From Actinacidiphila cocklensis (lineage in GTDB: Bacteria > Actinomycetota > Actinomycetes > Streptomycetales > Streptomycetaceae): a DNA stretch of 47,962 bases. The notes beneath the pieces were generated by a model that worked only from the letters and a program-made list of their open reading frames with translations, was not told the DNA's origin and searched no databases. Positions within the stretch are counted from its first letter, which is position 1. Each line of letters begins with the position of its first letter. The stretch lies in assembly GCF_907177275.1 (NCBI RefSeq), contig NZ_CAJSLV010000087.1:1-47962 (forward strand), given 5' to 3'. This document shows, one piece after another, positions 7,686 to 16,313 of the stretch. A program made the translations under genes and the position numbers.

Positions 7686-9478
7686 CTCCTCTCCCCCGCA
7701 CCGCGGTTGACGGCGGCGAGCACCGCACGCACGGACGCGGTCAGCTGCGAGGTGTCGCGCCCCGCACCCCAGGTGACGGCGTCGCCGGTCCTGCACCTGG
7801 CGTAGGCGACGGCGGGGCTGTCGGGTCCTGAACCGGTGGCGTGCTCGGCGTAGTCGAGGATGTCCACCGCGATGCCGGCCCCGGCCAGCGCGGCGGCCAG
7901 CGCCGACAGCGGGCCGTTGCCCGCAGCGTGCAGATCGACGGGCGGGCGGCCGTCGCGGCGCAGCACGCCGCGGAAGTCGTGGGCGCCCGGGGCGGTCTGC
8001 GCGGTGTGCCAGTCCGTGACGGTCAACGGGCCGTCGGCCGGGGCGAGATAGGCCTGCTCGAACAGCTCCCACAGCTCCTTCGCGGTGACTTCCGCGCCGC
8101 TGGCGTCGGCGGCGCGCTGCACCGTGCGGGAGAACTCGGCGCGCAGCGGCGCGGGCAGGTCCAGGCCGTGGTGGGTGGCCAGCAGGTAGCCGATCCCGCC
8201 CTTGCCCGACTGGCTGTTGACCCGGATCACCGCCTCGTAGTCGCGGCCGATGTCCGCCGGGTCGATCGGCAGGTACGGCACCGCCCACGGTGCCTGGCCC
8301 GCGGGCACCCCGGCCTCGGCGGCCCGCCGGGCGTGCTCGTCCAGGCCCTTCTTGATGGCGTCCTGGTGGGTGCCCGAGTAGGCGGTGTGCACCAGGTCGC
8401 CGACGTAGGGGTGGCGGCCCGGCACCGGCAGCCGGTTGCAGTGCTCGACCGTGCGGCGGATCTCGTCGATGTCGGAGAAGTCGAGCATCGGGTCGACGCC
8501 CTGGGTGTGCAGGTTGAGGGCGAGGGTCACCAGGTCGACGTTGCCGGTGCGTTCGCCGTTGCCGAACAGGCAGCCCTCGACGCGCTGCGCGCCTGCCAGC
8601 ACCGCGAGTTCGGCGCACGCGACGCCCGTACCGCGGTCGTTGTGCGGGTGGACGGAGAGGATCACCGCGTCCCTGCGCTCCAGTTGGCGGTGCATGTACT
8701 CGATCTGGTCGGCGTAGACGTTGGGGGTGGCGATCTCCACGGTGGCCGGCAGGTTGTGGATGACCGGCCGGTCGGGCGAGGCGTCCCACAGCCTGGTCAG
8801 CCCGTTGCAGACCTCCAGGACGTAGTCCGGCTCGGTCAGGTTGAAGACCTCGGGCGAGAACTCGAAGCGCACGCCGGGCTGCCGCTCCGCCAGCCGGGCC
8901 ATCCGCACGGCCGACTCCTCGATCAGCGCCCGCAGTTCGCGCCGGTCCCGGCCCAGGACGACGTCGCGCCAGACCGGGGCGGTCGCGGTGTAGAGGTGGA
9001 CGACGGTACGCGGCAGGCCGCGGATCGAGGCGAAGGTCGTCTCGATCAGGTCGGCACGGGCGGCGGTGAAGACCACGACGGTCACGTCGTCGGGGACGGC
9101 GCCGCTGTCCGCCAGATGGCGTACGAACTCGAAGTCCGTGCGGCTGGCCGAGGGGTAGCCGACCTCGGTCTCCTTGTAGCCCATCGCGACCATCAGGTCG
9201 AACATCCGGCGCTTGCGGGCCGGGTCCATCGGCTCGGCCAGCGCCTGGTTGCCGTCCCGCAGGTCGACCGGCACCCACAGGGGCGCCCGGTCGATCCGCC
9301 GGGTCGGCCACCGGCGCGCGGTGCCCGCCGGGATCTCGACCCGCTCGTGGGCGGGCCGGTAGCGGTGCGACGGCATCGCGCTGCCGCGCTGCGGGTTCCA
9401 CCGGGGTGCGCCGGGCGGCACCGGGCCGCGCGGGGTGCGCAGGGTGGGGAAGGCGGTGGCCTGGGGTGGGGTGCTCAT
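7673..9478 (-). CDS. leuA: 2-isopropylmalate synthase
   Basis: 601 residues, within the range of actinobacterial LeuA. The protein carries the actinobacterial N-terminal extension (R-W-N-P-Q-R-G-S-A-M-P), the catalytic-barrel motif D72-L-R-D-G-N-Q-A with its metal-binding Asp, and the metal-binding H-P-H-N-D-R-G-T-G. The C-terminal quarter matches the LeuA allosteric domain that senses leucine. It condenses acetyl-CoA with 2-oxoisovalerate, the first committed step of leucine synthesis. A short leucine-rich leader peptide and a strong hairpin lie upstream, so expression is probably attenuated by leucine supply. It diverges from the GntR gene, with the leader lying in the spacer. Confidence 0.95.
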   Translation of the reverse strand: MSTPPQATAFPTLRTPRGPVPPGAPRWNPQRGSAMPSHRYRPAHERVEIPAGTARRWPTRRIDRAPLWVPVDLRDGNQALAEPMDPARKRRMFDLMVAMGYKETEVGYPSASRTDFEFVRHLADSGAVPDDVTVVVFTAARADLIETTFASIRGLPRTVVHLYTATAPVWRDVVLGRDRRELRALIEESAVRMARLAERQPGVRFEFSPEVFNLTEPDYVLEVCNGLTRLWDASPDRPVIHNLPATVEIATPNVYADQIEYMHRQLERRDAVILSVHPHNDRGTGVACAELAVLAGAQRVEGCLFGNGERTGNVDLVTLALNLHTQGVDPMLDFSDIDEIRRTVEHCNRLPVPGRHPYVGDLVHTAYSGTHQDAIKKGLDEHARRAAEAGVPAGQAPWAVPYLPIDPADIGRDYEAVIRVNSQSGKGGIGYLLATHHGLDLPAPLRAEFSRTVQRAADASGAEVTAKELWELFEQAYLAPADGPLTVTDWHTAQTAPGAHDFRGVLRRDGRPPVDLHAAGNGPLSALAAALAGAGIAVDILDYAEHATGSGPDSPAVAYARCRTGDAVTWGAGRDTSQLTASVRAVLAAVNRGAGERSQGR

Positions 9479-9512
9479 GGGGTGTGCGTCCGTTCCTGGG
9501 TGCGTGCCGGGA

Positions 9513-9551
9513 CGACCGGCAGCACCGAACCCCGCGGCGGGGTGCCGGTCG
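9513..9551 (-). terminator. Attenuator hairpin before leuA
   Basis: On the minus strand CGACCGGCA (9551-9543) pairs exactly with TGCCGGTCG (9521-9513), and the interior forms a further GC hairpin (CCCCG-CCG-CGGGG). It begins 3 nt after the leader-peptide stop and ends about 35 nt before the leuA start. This is the position expected of a transcription or translation attenuator. It lacks a U tract, as is usual in this group. Confidence 0.6.
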
Positions 9552-9553
9552 CT

Positions 9554-9616
9554 TCAGGCCCCGCCACGGCATCCGAGAAGGAGACCCCGCTGCGTCATGG
9601 CGGGTAGAGTAGCCAT
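9554..9616 (-). CDS. leuA leader peptide (20 residues, three consecutive Leu codons)
   Basis: An open frame of 20 codons plus stop starts at an ATG (9616) with a good ribosome site GAGGAC 7 nt upstream. The peptide is MATLPAM followed by TQRGLLLGC and RGGA. Three leucine codons in a row (CTC, CTT, CTC), plus an earlier CTA, are placed just before a strong hairpin and leuA, the hallmark of ribosome-mediated leucine attenuation. Leucine attenuation leaders before Streptomyces leuA have been described, as far as I recall. A shorter version could start at the inner ATG (9598), which has no clear ribosome site. Confidence 0.65.
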   Translation of the reverse strand: MATLPAMTQRGLLLGCRGGA

Positions 9617-9626
9617 GAAACAAGTC

Positions 9627-9641
9627 CTCAGACAACCTGAG
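9627..9641. promoter_or_regulatory. Candidate GntR/FadR operator
   Basis: CTCAG-ACAAC-CTGAG is a perfect 5-bp inverted repeat of operator size, 13 bp before the GntR ATG and overlapping both its ribosome site and the leader-peptide ribosome region on the other strand. A TAGAGT (9605-9610) just upstream could be the plus-strand -10 box. Autoregulation is the simplest idea; leuA could also be affected. Confidence 0.45.
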
Positions 9642-9654
9642 AGGTGAAACGGCC

Positions 9655-10341
9655 ATGCCGCTCGGTTCACTGCGGCCAAGCCCGCTGGTCGAACAGGCCA
9701 CCGAGCATCTGCGCGAGCAGATCCTCGGCGGGCAGTGGCCGGTGGGCACCCGGCTGCCCGGCGAGACCGCGCTCGCCACGTCGCTGGGCGTCGGGCGGTC
9801 GACCGTGCGCGAGGCGGTACGGGCACTCGCGGAGGCCGGCCTGGTCAAGTCGCGGCAGGGCGCGGGGGTCTTCGTCATCTCGACCGAGCCGCAACAGGAC
9901 TTCGGGGCCAGGCTCCGACGAGCGGCTCTCGCCGAGGTCTACGAGGTGCGGGCGATGCTGGAGGTGCAGGCGGCGCGGCTTGCCGCGCACCGGCGCACGG
10001 ACGAGGACGTCGCCGTGATGGTCGCCGCGCTCGCCGCGCGGCGGCTGGCGTCCGGCGGTGACGACGCGGCGTTCGTGGACGCGGACATCGCGCTGCACGC
10101 GGCGATCGTGGCGGCGGCGCGCAATCCTGTCCTCACGGACCTCTTCGCCGAGTTCGCGCCCGTCCTCCGGGAGGCCCTCGTCGACCTCGTCGACCTGCTC
10201 GCCCTGCGGGCGGCCGACCCCGCCACGGGTGAGGCGGCGCATGCGTCACTGGTCTCGGCGATCGCCTCCGGCGAGGCGGAGGAGGCTGCCGGCATCCTCG
10301 ACGCGGAACTCTCCGCGACGCTCACCCGCCTCCGCACGTAG
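9655..10341 (+). CDS. FadR-subfamily GntR transcriptional regulator
   Basis: 228 residues. Residues about 10-75 form the GntR winged helix (L-R-E-Q-I-L-G-G-Q-W-P-V-G-T-R-L-P-G-E, then L-G-V-G-R-S-T-V-R-E-A-V-R-A-L). The C-terminal part (about 95-225) is an all-helical FCD ligand domain, with Asp and His residues (FVDADIALHAAIVAAARN) in the usual metal-binding helix. Such proteins are usually repressors released by a carboxylate. It diverges from leuA, but a leucine-pathway role is not proven; other targets may lie outside the window. GGTGAAACGG precedes the ATG. Confidence 0.9.
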   Translation: MPLGSLRPSPLVEQATEHLREQILGGQWPVGTRLPGETALATSLGVGRSTVREAVRALAEAGLVKSRQGAGVFVISTEPQQDFGARLRRAALAEVYEVRAMLEVQAARLAAHRRTDEDVAVMVAALAARRLASGGDDAAFVDADIALHAAIVAAARNPVLTDLFAEFAPVLREALVDLVDLLALRAADPATGEAAHASLVSAIASGEAEEAAGILDAELSATLTRLRT

Positions 10342-10863
10342 CCCCTGCGGGGAGCTCGCAGGAGGGTGCCCCTTGCTGTGACGGTGCGCCTCTCCCCCGG
10401 TGGTGGGTTGCGCACGCAGTTCCCCGCGCCCCTTCGGCGATTGCCCCTTGCGGTGCGTCGCTGACCTGCGGCTGCGTCGTGGCCGGTCGCGCAGTTCCCC
10501 GCGCCCCCGGGTGATTGCCCCTTGCGGTGCGCTGCTTGTCTGCCGCGCCAACGTGGCTGAGCGCGCAGTTCCGCCCCCAGAGCTTCGCCTGGGGGTACCC
10601 CCAGCGCCGCCTGAAGAACGGTCACCCTCTGCACAGAGGGCAACCCACAAGGGGCGCGGGGAACTGCGCGACCAGCCCGAACGGCGGGAAAGAAGCGACG
10701 CCACGGCAAGGGGCAATCACCTGGGGCGCGGGGAACTGCGCGACCAGCCACAGCGCACCGGAGGATGCGAGCCCACCGCAGGGGGCAGGACCCCCCGAAG
10801 CCGCGCAGCGCCGCGCAGGGGAAGGGCCGGGCTGGGTGCCCGGTCCCTTCCCCCGGGAGGGGG
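10342..10863. repeat. Gene-free mirrored repeat array A (522 bp)
   Basis: No coding frame is credible here. A 27-bp core (GGGGCGCGGGGAACTG at its left end, ending CGACCAGCC) occurs perfectly at 10651-10677 and 10723-10749 in plus orientation, and inverted with one mismatch at 10481-10507 and more degraded at about 10407-10432. The core sits in a longer unit of about 57 bp that includes a flank like GCAAGGGGCAATCACC. The centre (about 10555-10643) is a different module: a degraded inverted core, a CCCCCAG/CTGGGGG hairpin, the 12-bp palindrome GGGGGTACCCCC and a CCCTCTG/CAGAGGG hairpin. It lies between two convergent genes, so it may end transcription from both sides. Confidence 0.85.
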
Positions 10864-13800
10864 CTAGTCCTTCAGGAGGGTGAAGTCGGCCGTGGTCGTG
10901 GCCGCCTTGACGATGCGAATCGTCGTCGTGGTCGGCTGGAAGCCGTCCTTGGCGATGATCAGCTGCAAGGGGTTGTTGCGGACGTCGAGCCAGAGCGCGT
11001 ACGTACCGTCCTTGGCGGTCTTGAGGGTGTAGTGGGTCGCCCACGTGTTGATCTGCACCGTCGCGCCGCTCAGCGGCGCACCGCCCGCGGACACCGTCCC
11101 GGTGATCTTGCCCCAGGTGGCCGGCGGCTTGACGGTGAGCGAGACGCTCACCGGCGGGAGCGGGTACGGCGTGTCGGAGCCGAGCCCGAGCGCCGCGGTG
11201 TACGTGCCGGGCTGGCTGATGTCCGGCGCCGACGCGTCGAGCGTGACCGTGACGGTCGCGCTGGCACCCGGCGCGAGGGTGACCGTGTCGGTGCTCTCGG
11301 TCAGCCAGCTGACGTCCGCCGTGTCGACCTGGTCGTAGCCGGGCAGGACCTCCGCGGTCTTCGCGGGGGTCTGGCCGGCGAGGCCGCCGACGGCGTAGAA
11401 GCCGGTGGCGCCGCCGCCGCGGTAGAGGGAGGCGGTGGCGTTGGGCAGGGCGGTCCAGGTGTTGTCGTCGGGCTGGTAGGCCCAGGTCTGGTTGGTGAGT
11501 GCGGCGCCCCCGTTGATCGCGCCGCCCTTGACCAGCAGCAGCCCGTTGGCGGAGGTGTACGCGGCGCCCCACGCGTCGGTCGGCTGGTCGGCGATCGGCG
11601 ACCAGCTGTCGGCCGCCGGGTCATAGACGTAGCCGTGCGTGAGGGTGCCCGCGTCGATGGTGCCGCCGGCGCAGTAGAGCTTGCCGCTGATGGCACCGCA
11701 GGACTCCCAGGCGACGTCCTCGGGGTAGGAGGCGGCGGTGGACCAGGCGTTGGTGGCCGGGTCGTACGCCGTCACGTCCGTGGTGCCGCAGGCGTCGGCG
11801 GTGCAGCCGCCGACCGAGTAGAGCTTGCCGTTCAGCACCGCGGTGCCCGCACCCGCGTAGGGCTTGGGTGTACTGGCCCCGGTGCTCCAGGTGTTGGTGG
11901 CGATGTCGTAGATCTCCAGCTTGGCGTCGGGGTTGCCGTTGGCGCCCCAGCCGCCGGATGCGTAGAACTTGCCGTTGATGATGCCGTGCGCCGGCGCCTC
12001 GCGGGTGTCGGCGGCCGAGGCCAGCTTCTTCCAGGCGCCGCTGTCCGCGCTGTACGCGTACAGATCGCTGGTGTCGGCGAGCCCGGTGTAGCCGAACGCC
12101 GAGTAGACGGTGCCCTGGTAGCTGGCGACCGCGTTGTCGCCGGTGGAGACCGGCAGGTCGGGCACCGGCTGCCAGGCGTCGCCCGCGGCGGGCTCGGCCG
12201 CGGCGGCGGCCCTGGAGGTGGCGCCGGCCTTGGTGCCGTGTGCGGCCAGCGACAGCGGCGAGTAGTCGCCCTTGACGAGGTTGAGCGGGGCGCCCGCCTT
12301 GGCGACGACGACTCCGCCCGGGGTCTCGCCCAGGGTCAGCGTGGCCGGTGCGGTGCCGGTGTTCTTGACCGTGACGTTCTGGGTCGTGCTCTTGCCCCAG
12401 GCGACGGTCTTGTCGATCGCGGCCGGAGTGACCTTCAGCCGGCCGGCCTTGAGGCTCAGGTCGCGCCGGACGGTGCCGTCCGGCGGGATGTCGGCGGTGG
12501 CGGAGGCGGCGGTGTAGTGCGAGGCCGCCGCGCTGACCGGGTGCTTGCCGGTGAGGTGCGAGAAGGTCCAGTAGAAGCCGTCGGGCTCGTTCGGGTCGTC
12601 AGGCGTGGCCGTGGTGGTGGTGTGGTCGGCCGGCCGGTCGGTGCTGGTGACCGTCGCGCCGTTGACGCCGGCCTTGGTGTTGGCGTCGGTGACGGTGCCG
12701 ACCACCAGGCCGCCGGGCACCGGGTCGTAGGTGCGCTTGCCGACGAAGACGTTGTCCAGCTGCCACCAGTACGCCCAGGTGCCGGTGTAGTGGAAGCGCA
12801 GCCGTACGTCGCTCTTGCCCGCGTAGTCGGTCAGCGGGATCTCGACGTGCGCGGGACCGGACACCGACGTGGTGGTCTTCTTCCACACGTTGGACCAGGT
12901 GGTGCCGCCGTCGGCGGAGACGTCCACGGTGGCGGTGGAGTTGGAGAACTCCTTGTAGTCGGTGTCGAAGCCGAGGATCGGCGCGCTCTGGCCGGTCAGG
13001 TCGTACGACGGCGACAGCAGCGAGGTGTCCTGGTGGAGGCTCTGGCCGATGTCGTCGCTGTCGATGATGGCGAAGCCGCCGCTGCCGCCGGTGCGGTTGC
13101 CGCGGCTGCCCGGGTCGTCGAAGGCCCAACCGCCGCTGGTGCCGTCGGCGTTGACGACGCTCCAGCCGGTCGGCGGGTCCGTGGTGGAGGTGAAGGGCTC
13201 GGTGGCGCCGGCCAGGTTCACCGCGTAGCCGGGCGCCTCGGTGGACGAACTGTCCACGGGCACGACCACGTTGAGGGTCTGGTCGGCGGCGGCGACCTGC
13301 ACGGTCTTGCTGACCGCCTGGTAGCCGGGGTAGTTGGCGGTGACGTGCAGGGTGTAGTCGGCGTTCTGCGGCAGCGTCAGGGTGTACGCGCCGGTCACCG
13401 GGTCGGTGAAGACCGGGCCGCCGGGGACGCCGTCCGCGGTGATGGTCGCGTAGAGCGGCCAGCCGTGCCCTGAACCGTCGTTGACCCGGCCGGAGACGGT
13501 CCTGGTCGGGACCGCGTCGAGGGCGAAGGACTCGGTGACGGTGGCGCCGTCCGCGAGGTCGACCGCGGTCGCGCTGCCGGTCGCGTAGCCGTACGCGGCC
13601 GCCGTCAGGTCGTAGCTGCCGGGCGGTACGTCCAGGGTGTAGGTGCCGTCGGCGCCGGTGGTCGCGCTGTGGTCACCGGCCTTGACGGTCGCGCCGGCGA
13701 TCGGGGCGCCGGTGGCGTGGTCGGTGACGGTGCCGGTGAAGACGCCGTGCGGGCCGCTGGTGAAGGCGGTGAGCCCGTTTGGCGTGCCGAGGCCGGTGGG

Positions 13801-15012
13801 GCCGTCCCAGCCGGGACCCGCGGTGCACAGGGCGTCGGGGTCGCAGGAGCCGTTGTCGCCCTCGGTCACGTCGTTGAGCGCACCGGGCTTGGCGTACGGG
13901 TAGGCGTTGGGGTACGTGCCCGCGCCGGGGGGGCCGGCCGCCGCGTAGACGCCGGCGATCAGCGGGGACGACGCGCTGGTGCCGCCGTACACCGCCCAGC
14001 CGTCGTTGCCGTAGGTCTGGTAGACCGCGACGCCGGTGACCGGGTCGGCGACCGCCGCGACGTCGGCCTCCGCACGCTTGCCGCAGGCGGTGTCGGTCTG
14101 GAAGGCCGGCTTGGGCTCGTAGAGCGAGCAGCCGGAACCGGGGCCGCCGTAGGCGTTGTTCCACACCGACTCGCTCCAGCCGCGGGAGCTGCCGGTGTCC
14201 CGGGTCAGCGCGGTACCGCCGACCGCGGTGACGTACGGGGAGACGGCCGGGTAGCTGACGCCGTAGCCGTCGTCGCCGCTCGACGCGACGACCGCGACGC
14301 CCGGATGGTTGTAGTACGGGTCCATGCTGGTGGCTTCCGACGGGTCCTCACCGCTGCCGGGAGTGCTGTCGTAGCCCGTGCCGTAGGAGTTGGAGACGTA
14401 CTTCGCGCCCAGCACGACCGCCTGGTCCACGGCGGCGCCCAGGTCGTCGAAGTACGCCGAGTCCGCCTCGACCAGCAGGATGTGCGCCTTGGGCGCGGCC
14501 GCCGAGACCATGTCGAGGTCGAGCGAGATCTCGCCCGCCCAGTCCGGGTCGGGGTCGGGGAGGTCGCTGCCGCCCCGCTGGCTGACCTTGCTGAAGCAGC
14601 CGTTGGCGGTGGTGCACTCCGGCAGCCCGTACTGCTGGCGGTAGACCGCGAGGTCGGCCTCCGCGGTCGGGTCGTCGTAGGCGTCCACGATGGCCACGGT
14701 CTGTCCTGCGCCGCCGTCCGGCGGCAGTGCGTACGCGCTCTGCAGATCGGTGGCGCCGAAACCGTCGGGGGTGGTCGCGAGCGGCTGGACACCGGCCCTG
14801 GCCGGAACGTCGGTCCTGCGCAGCGCGAAGCAGGAGAACTCCCCCGGCTTGGCGTCCGCACACTGGCGTACGACGTCCGGGCGGCTCGACGGTGCGGCCG
14901 ACGCCGGGGCGGCGGTGGGCAGTTGCAGGCCTACGACGGCGAGGGCGGCCGACGCGAGTGAGGCCACCACACCGGCGGTGCGGCGGCTGCGTCTGGGAAC
15001 GGGTATGCGCAA
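10864..15012 (-). CDS. Secreted S53 (sedolisin) peptidase with Kelch propeller and carbohydrate-like beta domains
   Basis: 1,382 residues from a TTG at 15012, chosen because a ribosome site (GGGAG) precedes it and a signal peptide (R-R-S-R-R, hydrophobic core, A-S-A-A near 40) follows. The frame is open to an ATG at 15132, but that adds no signal. The peptidase domain (about 80-415) has Glu161 and Asp165 (G-E-I-S-L-D), oxyanion Asp247 (S-S-G-D-D-G), Ser346 (G-G-T-S-A-S-S-P) and the calcium-site Asp381. Then come two carboxypeptidase-regulatory-like domains (about 421-590), a jelly-roll-like domain (595-757), another regulatory-like domain, a Kelch beta-propeller (about 940-1230) and a final beta domain. 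The usual large sedolisin prodomain is absent. The protein acts outside the cell; its target is unknown. Confidence 0.88.
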   Translation of the reverse strand: MRIPVPRRSRRTAGVVASLASAALAVVGLQLPTAAPASAAPSSRPDVVRQCADAKPGEFSCFALRRTDVPARAGVQPLATTPDGFGATDLQSAYALPPDGGAGQTVAIVDAYDDPTAEADLAVYRQQYGLPECTTANGCFSKVSQRGGSDLPDPDPDWAGEISLDLDMVSAAAPKAHILLVEADSAYFDDLGAAVDQAVVLGAKYVSNSYGTGYDSTPGSGEDPSEATSMDPYYNHPGVAVVASSGDDGYGVSYPAVSPYVTAVGGTALTRDTGSSRGWSESVWNNAYGGPGSGCSLYEPKPAFQTDTACGKRAEADVAAVADPVTGVAVYQTYGNDGWAVYGGTSASSPLIAGVYAAAGPPGAGTYPNAYPYAKPGALNDVTEGDNGSCDPDALCTAGPGWDGPTGLGTPNGLTAFTSGPHGVFTGTVTDHATGAPIAGATVKAGDHSATTGADGTYTLDVPPGSYDLTAAAYGYATGSATAVDLADGATVTESFALDAVPTRTVSGRVNDGSGHGWPLYATITADGVPGGPVFTDPVTGAYTLTLPQNADYTLHVTANYPGYQAVSKTVQVAAADQTLNVVVPVDSSSTEAPGYAVNLAGATEPFTSTTDPPTGWSVVNADGTSGGWAFDDPGSRGNRTGGSGGFAIIDSDDIGQSLHQDTSLLSPSYDLTGQSAPILGFDTDYKEFSNSTATVDVSADGGTTWSNVWKKTTTSVSGPAHVEIPLTDYAGKSDVRLRFHYTGTWAYWWQLDNVFVGKRTYDPVPGGLVVGTVTDANTKAGVNGATVTSTDRPADHTTTTATPDDPNEPDGFYWTFSHLTGKHPVSAAASHYTAASATADIPPDGTVRRDLSLKAGRLKVTPAAIDKTVAWGKSTTQNVTVKNTGTAPATLTLGETPGGVVVAKAGAPLNLVKGDYSPLSLAAHGTKAGATSRAAAAAEPAAGDAWQPVPDLPVSTGDNAVASYQGTVYSAFGYTGLADTSDLYAYSADSGAWKKLASAADTREAPAHGIINGKFYASGGWGANGNPDAKLEIYDIATNTWSTGASTPKPYAGAGTAVLNGKLYSVGGCTADACGTTDVTAYDPATNAWSTAASYPEDVAWESCGAISGKLYCAGGTIDAGTLTHGYVYDPAADSWSPIADQPTDAWGAAYTSANGLLLVKGGAINGGAALTNQTWAYQPDDNTWTALPNATASLYRGGGATGFYAVGGLAGQTPAKTAEVLPGYDQVDTADVSWLTESTDTVTLAPGASATVTVTLDASAPDISQPGTYTAALGLGSDTPYPLPPVSVSLTVKPPATWGKITGTVSAGGAPLSGATVQINTWATHYTLKTAKDGTYALWLDVRNNPLQLIIAKDGFQPTTTTIRIVKAATTTADFTLLKD

Positions 15013-15186
15013 GGGGTTCTCCCTGGGGGCAGTGACGCACGGGGACCGCGGCGCGGCGGCGGCCGCGGCGGGTCGCGGTCGATCGGACCGCTGGCGTATA
15101 CCTGTGCCACACAAGCACCAAGGATTCGTCAAACCGTTGTCGAATACCTGACATCGGGGGTCCCGCTGTGCGGAGTCGCCTTCCCG

Positions 15187-16191
15187 TCATCCGGACGGCC
15201 GGCGGGCGTCTCCCCCCGGATGACCGCCGGGTACGCCGGGTAACTCGCCCGGCAGATCGTCGAGCCAGCCGTGCCGGGCGGCGTGCCACACCAGCTGGAT
15301 GCGGTTGTCGACGCCGGCCTCGCGCTGCATCGCCGCGACGTGCCGCTGCACGGTGCGCACCGCCACGCCGAGCGAGCGGGCCATCGCCGCGTCGGTGCTG
15401 CCGCTCACCAGCATGGCCAGGATCCTCGACCGCAGGGCGCTGCGCGGCTGTTGGGCGTCCGGGCGGCGCACCAGCGGTACTCCGCCCGCCCACACCGCGT
15501 CGAACAGCGCGGTCAGCGTGTCCAGCAGCGGGCTCGGCAGCACGACCAGCATCACCGGGTCGGCGTCGTCCCCGTCGGGCGGCGGCAGCAGGGCGACCTC
15601 GCGGTCGGCGATACCGAGGCGGGCCGGCAGCCGGCCCGCCACCCGGGCCGACATCAGCGGGTCGCCGGGCGGCCCGAACGCCCCGGCCGCTTCGAGCCCG
15701 GCCCGCTCGAACACCACCCGCCGCCGTACGCCGCCGGGCAGCGGCTCGCGCGGCGCCACCGCGGGTCCCGGCACGAACGAGGCGACCTCGTGCCGGGCCG
15801 AGCCGCGGAAGTCCTCGACCCTGCGCCGGATGGCGGCCGCCCCCGCCACGACCTGCACGGCCTCGTCGGCGCGGTGGCCCTGGTGGACGCGCTGGTACTC
15901 GACGTCGAGCCGGTCGAGTAACTCCGTTCCGAGCCGCAGTTGTTCCTGTGCGCGCGACAGCAGCGGCCGGAATCCGGCGTGCGGCGCGACGGGATACCAC
16001 TGCCCGTCCCGGCCGCGGCGGGCCAGGCCGCGGGCCGCCAGCTCCCCGCAGGCGGCCTGCCCCCGGTCCGCCGACACGCCCATCTGGCGGGCCAGTTCGG
16101 CGGCGGCCACGCCCCGGGTCGACACCAGGAGCGAGTACGCCCGGTCCGCGTCCGGGCTCAACCCCAGGGCCTCAAACGGACGTTCGGTCAT
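15187..16191 (-). CDS. TrmB/LuxR-type helix-turn-helix regulator
   Basis: 334 residues from the ATG at 16191 (beginning MTERPFEALGLSPDADRAY). The N-terminus (about 9-60) is a TrmB-like winged helix; the middle (about 75-245) is a ligand or regulatory domain without recognised motif; residues 254-310 form a LuxR-type HTH (T-D-A-A-M-A-R-S-L-G-V-A-V-R-T-V-Q-R-H-V). This two-HTH design is frequent in Streptomyces, often near peptidase or secondary-metabolite genes. It lies downstream of the MFS gene and upstream of the sedolisin gene, all on the minus strand, and could control either. No receiver domain is present, so it is not a two-component response regulator. Confidence 0.85.
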   Translation of the reverse strand: MTERPFEALGLSPDADRAYSLLVSTRGVAAAELARQMGVSADRGQAACGELAARGLARRGRDGQWYPVAPHAGFRPLLSRAQEQLRLGTELLDRLDVEYQRVHQGHRADEAVQVVAGAAAIRRRVEDFRGSARHEVASFVPGPAVAPREPLPGGVRRRVVFERAGLEAAGAFGPPGDPLMSARVAGRLPARLGIADREVALLPPPDGDDADPVMLVVLPSPLLDTLTALFDAVWAGGVPLVRRPDAQQPRSALRSRILAMLVSGSTDAAMARSLGVAVRTVQRHVAAMQREAGVDNRIQLVWHAARHGWLDDLPGELPGVPGGHPGGDARRPSG

Positions 16192-16253
16192 GTCAGCGCA
16201 CTGTAGCGCCTCCCGCTCGGGTGCACCCGGACGTCGGCGCAAGCCACCGCCTG

Positions 16254-16313
16254 CCGCGGAGGGCAGGCCACGAGGGGCGCGGGGAACCGCGCGCGGCAGT
16301 TCCCCGCGCCCCT
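16254..16313. repeat. Repeat element B: core repeat folded on itself
   Basis: A fragment related to arrays A and C. AGGGGCGCGGGGAAC (16273-16287) pairs perfectly with its complement at 16299-16313 around an 11-nt loop, so one plus-oriented and one inverted half-core form a single 15-bp hairpin. The flank GGGCAGGCCACGAG before it also resembles the array flanks. It lies between the MFS stop and the regulator start. Confidence 0.75.

Noticed and set aside
6780..9878. Minus-strand frame of 1,032 codons across leuA
   Set aside because: Arg/Pro/Gly-rich shadow of the leuA frame and of the reverse of the deacetylase; no motif or sensible composition.
10342..10863. CRISPR array
   Set aside because: Repeats occur in both orientations, spacing is irregular and there are no cas genes. 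The same applies to 32936-33424.
10765..13473. Plus-strand 902-codon frame opposite the sedolisin gene
   Set aside because: Composition is repetitive Gly/Val/Arg, a mirror of GC-rich codons; the minus-strand protein has complete domains.
15013..15132. Earlier ATG start (15132) for the sedolisin
   Set aside because: It would add 40 residues without signal-peptide character in front of a complete signal peptide; the TTG at 15012 has a ribosome site.
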